64,000 bases of DNA from Salinisphaera sp. T31B1 (lineage in GTDB: Bacteria; Pseudomonadota; Gammaproteobacteria; Nevskiales; Salinisphaeraceae), in NCBI RefSeq assembly GCF_040361275.1, contig NZ_APNH01000001.1:62001-126000 (forward strand), given 5' to 3'. Shown here piece after piece: positions 27,135 to 35,154 of the stretch. Made by a program: the position numbers and the translations under genes. Each line of letters begins with the position of its first letter. Positions within the stretch are counted from its first letter, which is position 1. Below the pieces are notes generated by a model. That model searched no databases and had not been told where the DNA came from. It was given only the letters and a program-made list of their open reading frames with translations.

Positions 27135-27719
27135 ATGAGCATTCGTAAAACCACCACCACCGGCCTGATCGGCATCGCGCTCGCCGCCTCGACCAGCATG
27201 GCATTCGCCGCACAACCCGAAGGAGTCTATTCGGCCGACCGACTGATGGACGCCGATGTCTACGTCAGCGGTTCGAACGATGCGGTCGGCGAGGTCGAGG
27301 ATGTGATCCTGGACAACAACATGCAGATCAAGTCGTTCATCGTCGAGACCGAGGGCAAGTTCGGACTCGGCGGCAAATCGTATGTGGTGTCGCCCGATCA
27401 GCTGTCGGTCGAAACCTTGAGTGGCGACAAGCCGACCGAGCCGAACTATCGCGTGACGCTCAACGCCGACGCGAGCCAGCTCAGCGGCTACCCGGTTTAC
27501 AACGACGCGTGGTGGAACAACACCCAGTCGCAGGCCAGCGACGCGTGGCAGCAGACCAAGGAATCCGCGAGCGACGCCTGGACTCGGATCAAGAAGGGCA
27601 CCAACGACCTCATCGATCGGGCTCAGGGTGAAACCAGCGACGCCGCGGACGCCACCGGCGACGCGGTCGACAATGCAGCCGACAACACCCAGGACGCCGC
27701 CGACGACGCAACGCACTGA
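27135..27719 (+). CDS. Secreted PRC-barrel domain protein with a repetitive acidic tail
   Basis: Protein of 194 residues. A signal peptide with cleavage after AFA (residues about 1-25) precedes a PRC-barrel-like domain (LMDADVYVSGSNDAVGEVED to LGGKSYVVSPDQLSV). The C-terminal third is built of near-repeats: SDAWQQTKESASDAWTRIKK, then alternating D-A-A-D, D-A-V-D, N-A-A-D-N stretches. That tail looks like an amphipathic helix or LEA-like segment and suggests a periplasmic stress protein. Start ATG at 27135 follows GAGGGA. A strong terminator follows. Confidence 0.8.
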   Translation: MSIRKTTTTGLIGIALAASTSMAFAAQPEGVYSADRLMDADVYVSGSNDAVGEVEDVILDNNMQIKSFIVETEGKFGLGGKSYVVSPDQLSVETLSGDKPTEPNYRVTLNADASQLSGYPVYNDAWWNNTQSQASDAWQQTKESASDAWTRIKKGTNDLIDRAQGETSDAADATGDAVDNAADNTQDAADDATH

Positions 27720-27753
27720 TCGCGCGTTTTCTGCCGGGGCAACGGCATGATCT

Positions 27754-27780
27754 GAAAGGGGCCGTCCGGCCCCTTTCTTG
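27754..27780 (+). terminator. Rho-independent terminator after the PRC-barrel gene
   Basis: GAAAGGGGCCG (27754-27764) and CGGCCCCTTTC (27767-27777) form a perfect stem followed by TTG, about 35 bp after the stop codon. The A-rich left side and T-rich right side give the usual intrinsic-terminator shape. Confidence 0.8.
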
Positions 27781-27954
27781 TATTCGGGGCCTGCCCAGCC
27801 TGGTCTCCCAGACGACACAGTCTCAGCGACCCGGTATGGCGAGGTGTGCGCGTTCCGGGCTGGTGCAAGATCGCGGGCCGGCCTGCCTGACCCAGGCCCG
27901 GCAAAAGGCTATGATGCGCGCTGGTTTTTTCCTGTCGGCACAAGGAGCCACCGC

Positions 27955-28674
27955 ATGAGCCAGAACAACGCCCGGTCGAGCCTGTTTGGTGCTCTGTTCA
28001 TGCCCGCCCTCATCCTGGGTGTGCTGATCATCCTCGCCATTCTGGTCATCAGTTTCCGTTCGTCGCCCTCGGCGCCATCTGCCGGCAACGACAATACGCG
28101 CACGCTGGATGCGAGCCTGATCAGCCAGTTCGAGGACACCTACGACGCGCTGGGCGAATCCGTCGGCAAGCCAGACGCGCCGATCACGATTCGCGAATTC
28201 GCCGATTATCAGTGCCCGGCCTGCGGATCGTTCGCGCCCACGGCCAAACGGATTCGTGAGGAGATGGTGGAATCCGGCAAGGCACGTTTCGTGTTCTTCG
28301 ACTTCCCGCTGCCGATGCATGCCCATGCCAAGCAGGCGGCTGTCGCCGCGCGCTGTGCAGCCCGCCAGGGCAGGTTTTGGGATTACCACGACCGGCTGTT
28401 CGAAACCCAGCGCGACTGGTCCCAGCGCGACGATCCGACCTCCATGTTTCTCGATATGGCCGTCGAATCGGGCGTCGACGCCGATCGACTGGAACAATGC
28501 ATGACCCAGGGTGGCCCGGACGAGGTGATCAGCCAGAATCAGGAGGCCGGCAAAGCCATCGGCCTGCGCGCCACGCCGACGATCATCGTCGGCGATACGC
28601 TGTTCTCGGGCGCGGTCAGCTATGAGCGTATCCAGCAGGCGGTCGAGCGCCAGAGCGGCGGCGGCAACGGCTGA
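27955..28674 (+). CDS. DsbA-like thioredoxin-fold disulfide oxidoreductase, membrane-anchored
   Basis: Protein of 239 residues, ATG at 27955 preceded by AAGGAG. One N-terminal membrane anchor (residues about 11-34) is followed by a thioredoxin_4/DsbA domain with the redox motif C87-P-A-C90 in FADYQCPACGSF and the cis-proline loop RATPTIIVGDTLFSGA. The helical insertion contains two extra cysteines (ARCAAR and EQCMTQ). It would act in the periplasm on disulfide formation or isomerisation. It is not in an operon with an obvious partner. Confidence 0.88.
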   Translation: MSQNNARSSLFGALFMPALILGVLIILAILVISFRSSPSAPSAGNDNTRTLDASLISQFEDTYDALGESVGKPDAPITIREFADYQCPACGSFAPTAKRIREEMVESGKARFVFFDFPLPMHAHAKQAAVAARCAARQGRFWDYHDRLFETQRDWSQRDDPTSMFLDMAVESGVDADRLEQCMTQGGPDEVISQNQEAGKAIGLRATPTIIVGDTLFSGAVSYERIQQAVERQSGGGNG

Positions 28675-28703
28675 ATCCACCGGGGCGCCGCCGCCATCCC
28701 CAG

Positions 28704-30209
28704 CTAGGAGGTAGCGGCGCCTTCGCTCTGCTCGACGACACGCCGGGCCAGCGTCTTGCGATCAACCTTGCCGACGGCGTTCTCAGGCAAGCTGTCGACG
28801 AACCAGACCGCTGCCGGGCGATGGGCGCGTGAAAGCTGTGTCTCCACCCGGTCGATGAGATCCTGCGCACTGGGGCTTTGATCGCCGGCGGCGACCACGA
28901 ACATCACCGGGACCTCGCCCAGGTCCTCGTCCGGCTGACCGACGACACAGCAGGCTTCGACGCCGGCGTGTGCGGTCACCACGTCCTCGATCATCCCGGG
29001 CGGAATATTCTCGCCACCGCGGATGATCACATCCTTGATCCGCCCGGTAATGAACAGATAGCCATCGTCGTCGAAACGACCGAGATCGCCGGTACGCAGC
29101 CAGCCGCTGGCGATGACCGAGGCATCCGGACGCCCGTTTTCATCCAGATAGCCGGTCATCAGGTTGTCTCCGGCGATTGCGATCTCGCCCTGCTGGCCTG
29201 CACCCACGCGCTCGTCCGCGTCAGTCTTGAGCAAAGCCACCGTCTGATTGACCAGCGTGGTGCCGACCGACCCGATGCGTCGATCATCAGGCGGATTCAT
29301 GGTCGAGGTGCAGGTCGCCTCCGACAGCCCGTAGGACACCACCACCGGCGCGCCCAGCGCGGCTTCGATACGGCGGTGCAGGTCGGGCGTGATGGGCGCC
29401 GATCCGCAGCGGATCATGCGCAGGTGGGCGGTGGCCCGGTCATCGAAGCTGTAGGCGAGCATGCGCGAATACATGGTGGGCACGCCCGAGACCAGCGTCG
29501 GCTGGTAGCGCGCCATCAATTCCGGCATATCGGCAGCACGGAAACGCGGCGCGAACGCGATGCGCGCACCGGCAGCCAGCGGCGCGAGAATCTGATTGTT
29601 GATGCCGTTGGTGTGATAGATCGGCATCACATGCAGCAGCCGGTCGGAACGGGTCAGACCGGTATGGCGAATCAGACCGAACGCATTGTTGGCCAGCGCC
29701 CGGTGGGTGAGCTGTACGGCCTTCGGCGTACCGGTGCTACCCGAGGTAAAAAGCGTCAGCGCCGGCGTATCCGGTCCGACGCGATCCTCGGGCGCGCCCG
29801 GTCCGTCGGTGCCGTTGAGCTTGATTCGATCCACGACGTCGATATCCGTCATGTGAGCGAACTGATGCACGAGCGTCGTGTCGGTAACCGCCCGCCGACA
29901 GCCTATACGGGTCAGACGCGCGCCCACCTCCTCGGCCGACAACCGCGGCTCCAAAGGGCAGACCGACCCACCGGCGAACAGGATGGCCAGCAGCACGCAG
30001 ACGCTGTCACCGGTGCGCGCCATCGACAGCGCCACGACCTCGCCGGGTTGCAGTCCCGCGGCCACCAACGCGCCGGCCAATGTATGCACCCGATGTTGCA
30101 GTTCGGCATAACTGAGCGTCAGGTCGTCGCTGGCCAGGGCCTCGCGATCGCGCCAGTCGTCACTTGTCCAGAGATGACGATAGGCGGCAATAAGAGTCGA
30201 TTCGGGCAT
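28704..30209 (-). CDS. Acyl-CoA synthetase, ANL superfamily (operon A)
   Basis: From the ATG at 30209 the protein has 501 residues. It shows the ANL motifs LFTSGSTGTPKAVQLTH (P-loop), SYGLSEATCTS, ITGRIKDVIIRGGENIPPG, and the C-terminal lysine in ENAVGKVDRKTLARR. It would activate a carboxylic acid to its CoA thioester with ATP. It is the last gene of operon A, directly after a two-subunit CoA-transferase homologue. The sequence pattern is general and does not reveal chain length. An upstream in-frame extension to 30329 lacks family features. Confidence 0.9.
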   Translation of the reverse strand: MPESTLIAAYRHLWTSDDWRDREALASDDLTLSYAELQHRVHTLAGALVAAGLQPGEVVALSMARTGDSVCVLLAILFAGGSVCPLEPRLSAEEVGARLTRIGCRRAVTDTTLVHQFAHMTDIDVVDRIKLNGTDGPGAPEDRVGPDTPALTLFTSGSTGTPKAVQLTHRALANNAFGLIRHTGLTRSDRLLHVMPIYHTNGINNQILAPLAAGARIAFAPRFRAADMPELMARYQPTLVSGVPTMYSRMLAYSFDDRATAHLRMIRCGSAPITPDLHRRIEAALGAPVVVSYGLSEATCTSTMNPPDDRRIGSVGTTLVNQTVALLKTDADERVGAGQQGEIAIAGDNLMTGYLDENGRPDASVIASGWLRTGDLGRFDDDGYLFITGRIKDVIIRGGENIPPGMIEDVVTAHAGVEACCVVGQPDEDLGEVPVMFVVAAGDQSPSAQDLIDRVETQLSRAHRPAAVWFVDSLPENAVGKVDRKTLARRVVEQSEGAATS

Positions 30210-30216
30210 GGTGTCC

Positions 30217-30951
30217 TCAGTGAAGCTTGATGGCAGCGTCTTGCTCGAAACGACCATCCGGGTCGATCGCGGCGAGCGCGGCCCGCTCGGCCTCGGTCGG
30301 CGGTGCCGTGGGGGCGGCCTGGCTGGCATCGAAGCTGAAGCCCGTCCGCTCGCGCACTTCCTCGAGCTCGACCTCCGGATGCCAGGATTCGAGCGCCAGC
30401 CGCCCGTCCCGCTTGACGAACACCGCGATCGGCGTCACCACGCCGCTCATTCCGCCCCAGGAGGTCAGAAAGTGCAGCTTGTCGACCAGCGTGCGGGTGG
30501 AGTGCTCGGTACGCCAGGTACAGGCGCGGCGTGCGGTAGGCAGCATGACCGCCCCGCCCCCACCGCCGGGCAGACGCACCTTGGGCTTGTGCCAGTCGCC
30601 GATCGCGGAATTGTTGACGTTGCCCTCGCCGTCGATCTGGGCCGCGCCCAGGAACGTCAGATCCATACGTCCACGGGTGCACAGATCGTAGAAATCCTCA
30701 TTGGAGAAGATCGATGCCGAACCGTTCGCCAGCGCCGGGTCGGAGCTCGACAGCGGCACCTTCTCGACCGTCGGATCGACGCCGCCAGCTACGTTGATAT
30801 AGATGAAGTCCCAGTCGTAGGCGCGTTTGGCCAGCAGACAGGCCAGCATGGGCGGCGTCGAATTCACGCCGGAGAAGGTGATCTCCTCCGGCCGAATGAA
30901 ACGCGCCAGATTGGTCACGACATAGGAAAAACCGCTCCACTGCTCAGCCAT
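30217..30951 (-). CDS. Class I CoA-transferase beta-subunit homologue (GctB/IpdB-like)
   Basis: Protein of 244 residues. The segments LTFLGAAQIDGEGNVNNSAIGDWHKP, LPGGGGGAVMLPTA and VDKLHFLTSWGG match GctB, the beta subunit of glutaconate CoA-transferase, and the related steroid ring-opening hydrolase subunit IpdB. In GctB the catalytic glutamate lies in a VESG-like segment; the corresponding stretch here is IYINVAGGVDP with Asn53 in that place. Classic CoA transfer may therefore be lost, leaving a hydrolase-type activity as in IpdAB. It overlaps the alpha-subunit gene by 8 nt. Confidence 0.85.
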   Translation of the reverse strand: MAEQWSGFSYVVTNLARFIRPEEITFSGVNSTPPMLACLLAKRAYDWDFIYINVAGGVDPTVEKVPLSSSDPALANGSASIFSNEDFYDLCTRGRMDLTFLGAAQIDGEGNVNNSAIGDWHKPKVRLPGGGGGAVMLPTARRACTWRTEHSTRTLVDKLHFLTSWGGMSGVVTPIAVFVKRDGRLALESWHPEVELEEVRERTGFSFDASQAAPTAPPTEAERAALAAIDPDGRFEQDAAIKLH

Positions 30952-31795
30952 GCGCCATACTCCGCTGTGTGTCGGCGTCGACTTCCGGTGCGCTGTCCAG
31001 ATGGCGCTGGAGCACGTCGTCGCCCTGTTCCAGATAGGCCTCGACGGCCGGGTAATCGATGTCGTAGTCGGGATGATTCGACCCAGGCCACGCGCCCCGC
31101 GGGCAAATGCTGACCGCTTCGACCATGAAATAAGGGATCAGCGTCGTTTCGGGCGCGTCGACGAAGGTCTGGGTATCGACACAGCGTTCGGCCACGACCA
31201 GTACCTTGTCCGCGGCACGGCTCATGATGCGGTCCCAGTGTGCGGTGCCGTAGACACGGACGTTACCGGCGGCATCCACCTCGCTGGCATGGATCACTGC
31301 GTAGTCGGGACGGATCGCCGGAATCACGAACACCGACTGGCCGCTGCCGTAGGGGTCGTCGATCTGCTGCCATTCGTTGAGCTTGGGAAAGGCGCTGCCC
31401 TGCAGACCGCCGCACGGCTGGAACGGCACACCGAAGGCGGCCGCGCGCAAGCCGGCGGTCAGACTCGCACAGGCATGCTCTTCGAGTGTGAGCGCGCCGT
31501 CCTGCACCGCCTTGCGGTAATACGGCGCGAGTCCGAAGTTGCCTTCCATCGCCACGATGCCGGCCCGCGCTTTCGAGGCCACCCCGGCACGACAGAGGAT
31601 ATCGATATCGTAGCCGGGCGACTGTTTGACGATCTCCAGATCGCGCCGCCCCTGGCGAATGAGCTCGCGTACCAGCGCGAACGGCCCGCGATGCAGAAAA
31701 CTACCGCCCAACGCAACCGAAGCGCCGTCGGTGATCTTGGCGGCGAGATCGGCCAGTGGAATACGCTTGTCTTTACTGATGTATCCGGAGGACAT
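30944..31795 (-). CDS. Class I CoA-transferase alpha-subunit homologue (GctA/IpdA-like)
   Basis: Protein of 283 residues from the ATG at 31795, which has AGGAG seven bases upstream; the ATG six bases earlier is too close to it. Features of the family are ITDGASVALGGSFLHRGPFA near the N-terminus and PDYAVIHASEVDAAGNVRVYG. It pairs with the overlapping beta subunit. Known members either move CoA between acids (glutaconate) or open a ring CoA-thioester (IpdAB in steroid C/D ring degradation). The choice cannot be made from sequence alone. Confidence 0.85.
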   Translation of the reverse strand: MSSGYISKDKRIPLADLAAKITDGASVALGGSFLHRGPFALVRELIRQGRRDLEIVKQSPGYDIDILCRAGVASKARAGIVAMEGNFGLAPYYRKAVQDGALTLEEHACASLTAGLRAAAFGVPFQPCGGLQGSAFPKLNEWQQIDDPYGSGQSVFVIPAIRPDYAVIHASEVDAAGNVRVYGTAHWDRIMSRAADKVLVVAERCVDTQTFVDAPETTLIPYFMVEAVSICPRGAWPGSNHPDYDIDYPAVEAYLEQGDDVLQRHLDSAPEVDADTQRSMAHG

Positions 31796-31819
31796 GATCA
31801 TGCTCCTGTCTAAGAGGGC

Positions 31820-32542
31820 TCACGCCTTGTCGGCGGGCGCCAGGTAAGCGGCAATACGCGATTTGAGACCAGGCGCGGCCGCCGAACGCACGAGCCGGGC
31901 CAGATCCCGGTCCGGTTGCGCATCGTCCAGCGCGCCGTGCAGCAGCGCACGGGCGGGATCCGGCGAGCGAGCGAACTCGTCGTCTACCAGCGCCGACCAT
32001 GCGTCGACGGCGGCCGTCTCGGTGACGAAGCCGATCCGATGCGCTTCCTCGGCGTCGAAAGTACGCGTCGACGACTGGATCTCGCGCGCAGTATCCGCGC
32101 CCACGCAGGCGGCAAAGCGGCGCGTGCCCAGCACCAGCCCGAAGTTAAGCCCCGGCATGCGAAAACTCGCTTCATCGGTCGCGATACGACGTCGACAGGC
32201 ACCGAACAGGTCGACTCCGGCACCGAAATTGCGGCCATGGGCCAGGCCGATGGTCACCGCAGGTGACCAGGCCAGCTTCTGGAGCAGCGTCTCGATCCGA
32301 ATGAAGCGCAGCACGAGATCGCCTTCGCTGGCGTCCTGCCACCCCGAGAAATCGAAGCCGGCGCTGAAATTCTTTCCTCGTCCGGCGAGCACGATGACCT
32401 CGGCGGCTTCGGCATGTGCGGCATCTACCGCGTCGATCAATGCCTCGACCAATTCGGCCGACAAAGCGTTGCGTTTGTCAGGCCGGTTCAGCGTCAGCGT
32501 GACGCCACCGGCGGTGCGATCGACGGTCAACAGCTCGCTCAT
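31820..32542 (-). CDS. Enoyl-CoA hydratase/isomerase family protein
   Basis: From the ATG at 32542, overlapping the upstream stop as ATGA, the protein has 240 residues. Crotonase-fold motifs: LNRPDKRNALSAELVEAL, the oxyanion-hole region AGRGKNFSAGFDFSGW and GLAHGRNFGAGVDLFGACRR. The two catalytic glutamates of standard hydratases are not in place: GGGxEL is GAGVDL and the later PE is PG (FRMPGLNFGLVLG). It may be an isomerase, a C-C hydrolase or another crotonase-fold enzyme. Confidence 0.87.
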   Translation of the reverse strand: MSELLTVDRTAGGVTLTLNRPDKRNALSAELVEALIDAVDAAHAEAAEVIVLAGRGKNFSAGFDFSGWQDASEGDLVLRFIRIETLLQKLAWSPAVTIGLAHGRNFGAGVDLFGACRRRIATDEASFRMPGLNFGLVLGTRRFAACVGADTAREIQSSTRTFDAEEAHRIGFVTETAAVDAWSALVDDEFARSPDPARALLHGALDDAQPDRDLARLVRSAAAPGLKSRIAAYLAPADKA

Positions 32543-33693
32543 GCCGTGGCCCGCCCATTCATCTCGGCCAGTACCTCGGCAGTATGCTCGCCGAGCTCGG
32601 GGGGCCGACGGCGCACGCCCTGGCCGACCCCTGAAAAACGTACCGGCGAGCCGAACGTCTTGGTCGCCACACCGTTGGGAAGCTCCAGCGGCTGGACCCA
32701 GCCCATGTGCTCGACCTGAGGATCGGCCAGCACCTCGGAATACCGGTTGATCGGCGCACACGGCACGCCGGCTTCTCGGAAGCGCGCCAGCCAGGTTTCG
32801 CTATCGGCCTCGGCAAAGATCGCCTCCAGCATCTCGCGCAGTTCGGTCTGGTGGGCTGCCCGGTCGGTGGGTGATGCGAACCTTGGATCGGTCAGCCACG
32901 CCGGTCGGTCGACCACCGAGCACACTTTCTTCCAGAGGGCATCGTTGCCTGCCGCCATACCGAAATAGCCGTCGCGCGCGGCGAACGCCTGGTAGGGCGC
33001 ATTTCGCGGATGCGCGCTGCCGAGCTTTTCCGGGTCGCGGCCGCTGCCGAAATACTCGGAGGTCTGCAGTGCGGCGATCCCGAGCGTCGCGCCCAGCATG
33101 GGCACATCGATATGGGCGCCCTGGCCGGTCTTCTCGGCCGAGCGAAGCGCCGAGGCGACCGAATAGGCCGCATACAGCCCCGCCGAGAAATCGGCCAGCG
33201 GCACGCCACATTTGACCGGTGCCCCGCCGGGTTCGCCGGTGATGCTCATGATGCCGCTCATCGCCTGCACCGTCAGATCGAATCCACCTTCCTGGGCGCG
33301 CGGTCCGGTCTGCCCGTACGCCGATATCGAAGCATAGATCAACGCCGGATTCACCCGGCTGAGTTCCTCGTAGCCCAGACCCAGCCGGGCCATCACGCCC
33401 GGGCGGTTGTTCTCGATGACGACCTGCGCGCTCTCACACAGCCGCCGGGCATTGTCACGATCCGTCTCGTTCTTGAGATCCAGTGCCACCGATCGCTTGT
33501 TGCGGTTCAGCGAAGCAAAGTTCTCGCTATAGCCATCGGTGATCGGCGGCCAGGCACGGAGGCTGTCACCCCCGTTGGGGTTCTCGACCTTGATCACGTC
33601 GGCCCCCATGTCGGCCAGCAACATGCCGCAGAACGGGCCGGCAGCCACGTTGCAGAACTCGATGACGGTGACGCCGCCTAACGGGCTGTCCAT
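32539..33693 (-). CDS. Class III CoA-transferase (CaiB/BaiF family)
   Basis: Protein of 384 residues with the family pattern: GVTVIEFCNVAAGPFCGMLL, ADVIKVENPNGGDSLRAW, ALDLKNETDRDNARRL and, in the middle, GVPLADFSAGLYAAYS, which carries the catalytic aspartate of the family. Such enzymes move CoA between an acyl-CoA and a free acid, for example succinyl-CoA to a dicarboxylic or carnitine-like acid. Here it could activate the imported acid without ATP. It lies 62 bp downstream of the TAXI binding-protein gene. Confidence 0.92.
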   Translation of the reverse strand: MDSPLGGVTVIEFCNVAAGPFCGMLLADMGADVIKVENPNGGDSLRAWPPITDGYSENFASLNRNKRSVALDLKNETDRDNARRLCESAQVVIENNRPGVMARLGLGYEELSRVNPALIYASISAYGQTGPRAQEGGFDLTVQAMSGIMSITGEPGGAPVKCGVPLADFSAGLYAAYSVASALRSAEKTGQGAHIDVPMLGATLGIAALQTSEYFGSGRDPEKLGSAHPRNAPYQAFAARDGYFGMAAGNDALWKKVCSVVDRPAWLTDPRFASPTDRAAHQTELREMLEAIFAEADSETWLARFREAGVPCAPINRYSEVLADPQVEHMGWVQPLELPNGVATKTFGSPVRFSGVGQGVRRRPPELGEHTAEVLAEMNGRATA

Positions 33694-33755
33694 GGTGTCT
33701 CCTTGATTTAAGCAATAGAAATACGGGCCGTGCCGGGCGGCGAACCTGGTTCGAC

Positions 33756-34781
33756 CTATGCCTCGGGCGGCTGCAAGGCGTCCGGAATCTCGACGCCCTG
33801 TTCGCGGAAGTAGCGCGCCGCGCCCGGATGCAGCGGCATGGGCAGACCGGCCAGCGCATGCTCCAGACTCATGACCTTGGTCGCCGAATGCACGCTGTTG
33901 AGAAACGGCAGGTTCTCGTAGATCGCCTGGGTGATCTTATAGACATCGTCCTCGGAAACATCGGCATTGACCACAAGGAAGTTGGGCTGGGCGACGGTGT
34001 GGATGGCCTTGTCCTGATTCGGATACGTGCCGGCCGGAATGTCGTAGCGTGTCCACAGCGAATACTTGCCGTTGGCCTTGGCCATTTCCTCGTCGGTGAA
34101 GTCCAGCACCTGGACATCGTCGCCCATCGCAGCGTAAGCCCGGGTCACCGCCGAGACCGGCACCCCGCCGGGCGTGTTCATGCCGCCGATCACGCCGTTC
34201 TGCAATGCGTTGGCCGAGCCTTCGTAGCCCTGATGCATTAGGTTGAAGTCGGCGTTCACGTCATAGCCGAGATTGGTCAACAGCGTGGTGCCGGAGCCTT
34301 CCGTTCCCGAGTTGCGACGGCCGATGGAAAACCGTCCCCCGACCAGGTTATCCATATCGGCCATCGTACCGGTATCGACGAATTTCTTGCGGACCACGAA
34401 ATGCTCGACGTTGGACCACAGCATCGTGATAGAGCGCAGCTGTTGCTGTTTGCCGGCATCGGCCAGCCGGCCCTCGCCTTCCCACGCCCAGGCGCCGAAC
34501 ACGCCCTGAAGAATCGCGAACTGAGCCTGATCCTCTCTCAGCAGCTTGATGTTCTCTCCCGAGCCGGCTGTGCTGATCGCCGATAGCGAGATACCGGTCT
34601 TGGGTTCGAGTTTGACCTTGGTCAGGGAGGCCAGCCCGACGCCGACCGGGTAGAACGTGCCGCCGGGTGTCGCCGTAGCCAGGATATAGGACTGGCCGGC
34701 CGCCCCAGCCGTCTGGGCCGCCCCGAGCACGAGCATCGCTCCCACCGCGGCGCAGGCCACTAATCGCTTGATTGATTTCAT
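33756..34781 (-). CDS. TAXI-family TRAP transporter solute-binding protein
   Basis: Protein of 341 residues. A signal peptide (residues about 1-27, ending in AGA) is followed by the TAXI pattern YILATATPGGTFYPVGVGLA, GENIKLLREDQAQFAILQGV and the C-terminal PLHPGAARYFREQGVEIP. It captures an organic acid in the periplasm for the divergent TRAP permease. It is the first gene of operon A, with a strong GAGGGAG ribosome site. TAXI proteins bind acids such as glutamate or oxoglutarate in the few known cases. Confidence 0.93.
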   Translation of the reverse strand: MKSIKRLVACAAVGAMLVLGAAQTAGAAGQSYILATATPGGTFYPVGVGLASLTKVKLEPKTGISLSAISTAGSGENIKLLREDQAQFAILQGVFGAWAWEGEGRLADAGKQQQLRSITMLWSNVEHFVVRKKFVDTGTMADMDNLVGGRFSIGRRNSGTEGSGTTLLTNLGYDVNADFNLMHQGYEGSANALQNGVIGGMNTPGGVPVSAVTRAYAAMGDDVQVLDFTDEEMAKANGKYSLWTRYDIPAGTYPNQDKAIHTVAQPNFLVVNADVSEDDVYKITQAIYENLPFLNSVHSATKVMSLEHALAGLPMPLHPGAARYFREQGVEIPDALQPPEA

Positions 34782-34836
34782 TGTTTTCTCCCTCGCATGA
34801 TCGGCCGTCAGCCGTTGTTCTGAATATTGATAGTGC

Positions 34837-34853
34837 GTTCCATATTCAAGCTA
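34837..34853. promoter_or_regulatory. IclR-type operator candidate A (operon A side)
   Basis: GTTCCATATTCAAGCTA, 56-72 bp upstream of the TAXI gene start. The left arm is a perfect match to the consensus GTTCCATATTATGGAAC; the right arm is degenerate, so this is the weakest of four sites. Confidence 0.45.
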
Positions 34854-35002
34854 GCCGTGTTCCGCCCGGCTTGTCAACGACGTGAGCCCCAGCTGCCGGA
34901 TAGCGGCACCAGCCCCACGCCCTCCGACGTGCGCGGGTTTTCAGGCACGGGGTCATGCAATTGACAAACGCGCTCACGCATAGATACATTTTGTGGAACG
35001 AC

Positions 35003-35019
35003 GATCCATATATTAGAAC
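35003..35019. promoter_or_regulatory. IclR-type operator candidate B (TRAP permease side)
   Basis: GATCCATATATTAGAAC, 136-152 bp upstream of the TRAP permease start. Both arms match the shared palindrome with few changes. An extra half-site, TGGAAC, lies just upstream at 34994-34999, an arrangement seen at some IclR-family sites. Confidence 0.55.
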
Positions 35020-35154
35020 AGACACAAAGACGACTGACCACCCGCCGTAGGCACTTCACCAGCCGCGGCGGCCCGTGTCTGTCGAACCGTACGATCGATT
35101 GGCCGAACGCCCGCTAGAGACGCGTCGCCCATATCGCGAACCTGGAGGAGATCC

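Larger units (their letters stand above)
34782..35154. other. 373-bp divergent control region of operon A and the TRAP permease
   Basis: No gene is evident; short frames here lack any recognisable protein. It is AT-rich compared with its flanks and contains two matches to the 17-bp palindrome shared with 45653-46089, one near each gene. It must carry the promoters of both operon A (leftward) and the TRAP permease (rightward). Confidence 0.7.

Noticed and set aside
34874-35059. 61-codon minus-strand frame in the operon A control region
   Set aside because: It overlaps the promoter and an operator candidate and has no recognisable sequence.
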